Positions 5,620-7,401 of a DNA stretch of 7,401 bases are shown piece by piece. The position numbers and the translations under genes are program-made. The notes under the pieces are model-generated. The model saw only the letters and a list, made by a program, of their open reading frames with translations, made no database searches and had not been told where the DNA came from. Positions within the stretch are counted from its first letter, which is position 1. Each line of letters starts with the position of its first letter. Origin of the DNA: Bacteroidota bacterium (lineage in GTDB: Bacteria > Bacteroidota > Bacteroidia > B-17B0 > Aurantibacillaceae); the NCBI GenBank assembly GCA_023433205.1, contig JAEZDS010000125.1, positions 1 to 7,401 of the forward strand, in the 5' to 3' direction.

Positions 5620-6180
5620 ATGGATACCAGCGACTACAGAACTGTTCAGTATTCCGCCACTCAGGTGAGCGAACTGATGATACCCGCTTATGCGAACTTT
5701 GGCGGAAAAATACACGGCGGCATTTTGCTTGGACTTATGGACAAGGTTGCGTATGTGTGCGCTGCCAAACACGCAGGCAGTTATTGCGTTACAGTAGCTG
5801 TTGAAAATGTTGAGTTTCTTGAACCGGTTGAAGTAGGAGAGATGGTGACCGTGCTGGCCTCAGTGAATTATGTCGGCTCTTCGTCAATGGTAGTTGGAAT
5901 TAAGGTGATAGCCGAAAATTTTAAGCTTGGTACCGTTAAACATACCAACAGTTCGTATTTTACGATGGTGGCCAAAGATGATGAGGGAAAGCCGGCCAGG
6001 GTGCCGGGATTGGTGCTGGAATCAAAAGAAGAGCTGAAAAGGTTTCTCAATGCCATCCAGCGAAAGACCCTTAAGGCCCAGTACAAAAAGGAACTGAAGA
6101 GTGCCAGAGAATCTTTGCCCGAGGAAATTGAGAAGCAGGTGCTGCAGGGTGAGAGGTGTGTGGTGAAGAACGGGGAGTAG
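5620..6180 (+). CDS. Acyl-CoA thioesterase, single hotdog domain (YciA/BACH-like)
   Basis: The 186-aa product probably hydrolyses acyl-CoA to free fatty acid and CoA in the cytoplasm. The hotdog signature is clear: YANFGGKIHGGILLGLMDKVAY at 24-45, where Asn26, the Gly28-Gly29 and His32-Gly33-Gly34 turns and the helix with Asp41 correspond to the conserved active-site part of the acyl-CoA thioester hydrolase family (HotDog ACOT type). The beta strands follow at about 57-66 (VTVAVENVEF), 74-83 and 87-98, and a last strand near 107-118 (VKHTNSSYFTMVA). Residues about 134-175 form a Lys/Glu-rich helical tail that is not part of the hotdog core. The start ATG 5620-5622 leaves 14 residues before the first typical strand and is well placed. 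It diverges from the transporter gene and converges on lpxD; the last residues (GERCVVKNGE) run into the heptamer-repeat zone, so the extreme C-terminus may be repeat-derived. Confidence 0.88.
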   Translation: MDTSDYRTVQYSATQVSELMIPAYANFGGKIHGGILLGLMDKVAYVCAAKHAGSYCVTVAVENVEFLEPVEVGEMVTVLASVNYVGSSSMVVGIKVIAENFKLGTVKHTNSSYFTMVAKDDEGKPARVPGLVLESKEELKRFLNAIQRKTLKAQYKKELKSARESLPEEIEKQVLQGERCVVKNGE

Positions 6181-6262
6181 CAGGAAGCACTAAGCAGCAA
6201 GCAGTGGGCAGCTTTCACCACGGAGGAGAGCAGAGGAGCACGGAGCATGGAGTAGTGGGCAG
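6179..6262. repeat. Second heptamer-periodic array after the thioesterase gene
   Basis: Starting inside the stop codon (TAG 6178-6180) the DNA reads in 7-bp units: agcagga, agcacta, agcagca, agcagtg, ggcagct, then less regular units, then cggagga, gagcaga, ggagcac, ggagcat, ggagtag, tgggcag. The first five share the pattern rGCA, the later ones GGAG. AGTGGGCAG occurs twice (6203-6211 and 6254-6262). The array is more decayed than the one at 1053-1115 and has a different core, but the same period and the same position directly after a stop codon. Confidence 0.65.
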
Positions 6263-6309
6263 TTCTCCAGCTTTCGCCTCACCGGCAATAGTATTTAAGG
6301 TTTACCCTT
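6181..6309. other. Convergent intergenic region between the thioesterase and lpxD
   Basis: This 129-bp spacer between two convergent genes is mostly filled by the heptamer-periodic array; the remaining 47 bp (6263-6309) show no gene. I looked for a bidirectional terminator and found no GC-rich hairpin followed by a T-run. Confidence 0.5.
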
Positions 6310-7251
6310 TTATTTATTATTATCTCCGTACAACTTCCCGATCAGGTCGGGCAATTGTTTTGTGGCAAATACCTCTCTCATTTTTTGTCGGGCTTCTCCG
6401 GCAGGACTGCCAAAAAATGTCCTGTTAGCCGGAACATTCTCACCAACACCACTCTGGGCAAGTATGGTGGCACCGTTTCCAATAGTAATGGCGCTGCTTA
6501 TTCCCACCTGACCCCACACCGTAACATTATCGCCAATATTACAGGCACCTGCAATGCCCACCTGCGCGGCGAAAAGGCACATTTTTCCTATTGCAACATC
6601 GTGGCCCACGTGAACCTGGTTATCAAGCACCGAGCCGTTGCCGATGCTGGTTGTGTCGGTTACTCCACGGTCTATGGTACAATTTGCCCCGATTACCACA
6701 TCATCACCGATCTCAACATTACCGCAGCTATAAAGGGGTTCAAAACGATCGCTGCGTTTTTTAAAATAAAAAGCGTCTGAGCCTACACTGGTGTTGGCGT
6801 GAATTACCGTGTTGCTGCCAATGCTGCAATTGTGATATACCACCACGTTTGGATGCAGCAGGCAATTGTTGCCGATTACCACGTGTTCACCAATAAAACA
6901 ACCGGGCATTATTCTTGTGCCGGGGCCGATTTTTGCAGTTGCTGCAATGTGAACATTTGAAAACTGAGACGGTGAAAAATGTTTAGTGAGCTGATTAAAG
7001 GCGCTAAATGGATCTTCGTGTATCAGGAGGGTTTTTCCCCGCGGCGCCTCTACTTCCCTGTTAATGATAATGGTTGTGGCAGCGCTGTTCAAAGCGTTGT
7101 CGTAATATTTTGGGTGATCAACAAAAATACAATCGCCTTTTTGCACCCTGTGAATTTCACTGAAGCCTGTCACGGACTGTTCAGTTTCTCCGATGATGCG
7201 GGCTGAGATCATTTCCGCCAGCTTCTTTGCGGGAGTAGGACTTATGCGCAT
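6310..7251 (-). CDS. lpxD: UDP-3-O-acylglucosamine N-acyltransferase (LpxD), short form
   Basis: LpxD transfers a hydroxyacyl chain from acyl-carrier protein to the 2-amino group of UDP-3-O-acylglucosamine, the third step of lipid A synthesis, in the cytoplasm. The 313-aa product has the LpxD N-terminal uridine-binding domain at about 1-98 (GFSEIHRVQKGDCIFVDHPKYY at 29-50) and then a left-handed beta-helix of hexapeptide repeats from about 100 to 280 (IGPGTRIMPGCFIGEHVVIG and onward). The segment DNQVHVGHDVAIG at 210-222 contains His217, aligned with the catalytic His239 of the E. coli enzyme. The end, about 281-313, is a short helical tail; the protein is shorter than E. coli LpxD (341 aa). 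The start ATG 7249-7251 is 9 bp after the stop of the upstream gene, which suggests translational linkage. It is not next to lpxC or lpxA within the window; Bacteroidota may carry a second, shorter LpxD-like paralog, and this could be it. Confidence 0.9.
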   Translation of the reverse strand: MRISPTPAKKLAEMISARIIGETEQSVTGFSEIHRVQKGDCIFVDHPKYYDNALNSAATTIIINREVEAPRGKTLLIHEDPFSAFNQLTKHFSPSQFSNVHIAATAKIGPGTRIMPGCFIGEHVVIGNNCLLHPNVVVYHNCSIGSNTVIHANTSVGSDAFYFKKRSDRFEPLYSCGNVEIGDDVVIGANCTIDRGVTDTTSIGNGSVLDNQVHVGHDVAIGKMCLFAAQVGIAGACNIGDNVTVWGQVGISSAITIGNGATILAQSGVGENVPANRTFFGSPAGEARQKMREVFATKQLPDLIGKLYGDNNK

Positions 7252-7260
7252 ACCGGTAAG

Positions 7261-7401
7261 TTAAAGGGTGGTTTCATCGTCAATGCCGCCATCAGTTTCA
7301 TTGATGCCAAGATAACCGAGTCGTTTACCTGTTCGTAATGCGCTGGTGCTCGATTTTTCCTGCATTTCGGCCACAGTCACCTGGCGCACACTGTCGTAAG
7401 G
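7261..7401 (-). CDS. C-terminal end of an unidentified protein, cut by the right edge
   Basis: The minus-strand frame is open from the right edge to TAA 7261-7263, giving 46 residues that end ...SALRTGKRLGYLGINETDGG and then an acidic IDDETTL tail. I do not recognise the family. Support for coding: the frame stays open to the edge and the stop lies 9 bp before the lpxD ATG, the spacing of an operon. The short length makes this a moderate call only. Confidence 0.5.
   Translation of the reverse strand, partial: PYDSVRQVTVAEMQEKSSTSALRTGKRLGYLGINETDGGIDDETTL

Overview
The window looks like chromosomal DNA of a Gram-negative member of the Bacteroidota, probably of the Chitinophagales/Sphingobacteriales type. 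The grounds are a lipid A gene (lpxD), A-rich leaders with no clear Shine-Dalgarno sequence, promoter boxes close to the Bacteroidota TAnnTTTG form, two intergenic arrays of degenerate 7-bp tandem repeats, and protein flavour. The taxon is inferred from these traits, not identified.

Left part (1-2357, all minus strand, read right to left): three genes in the order kleisin-like (413 aa), MukE-like (201 aa), SMC/MukB-like ATPase (cut by the left edge after 122 residues, P-loop visible). This is the order of the MksBEF/Wadjet family of SMC complexes (jetA-jetB-jetC), which in characterised members extrudes DNA loops and restricts circular plasmids, with the nuclease JetD/MksG encoded next. Whether a JetD gene follows cannot be seen, because it would lie beyond position 1. 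The ATPase has an unusual P-loop. A nine-unit heptamer array starts directly after the jetA stop codon, between jetA and jetB. Upstream of jetA a 351-bp gene-free stretch holds three abutting 21-bp repeats that are candidate operators.

Middle part (2709-5530, minus strand): an AmpG-like major facilitator transporter, a 109-aa basic protein of unknown function, and a GT4-type glycosyltransferase that seems to start at TTG. Spacing of about 40-45 bp suggests they may be one transcription unit; none has an obvious functional tie to the SMC operon.

Right part: a hotdog-fold acyl-CoA thioesterase (plus strand, 5620-6180), divergent from the transporter, then a second heptamer-periodic array that begins at its stop codon, then lpxD (minus strand, 6310-7251), convergent with the thioesterase. 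LpxD sits 9 bp downstream of a gene cut by the right edge, of which only 46 C-terminal residues are visible and which I do not recognise. The most interesting item is the Wadjet/MksBEF-like operon with its repeat elements; the rest is mainly envelope and lipid housekeeping.
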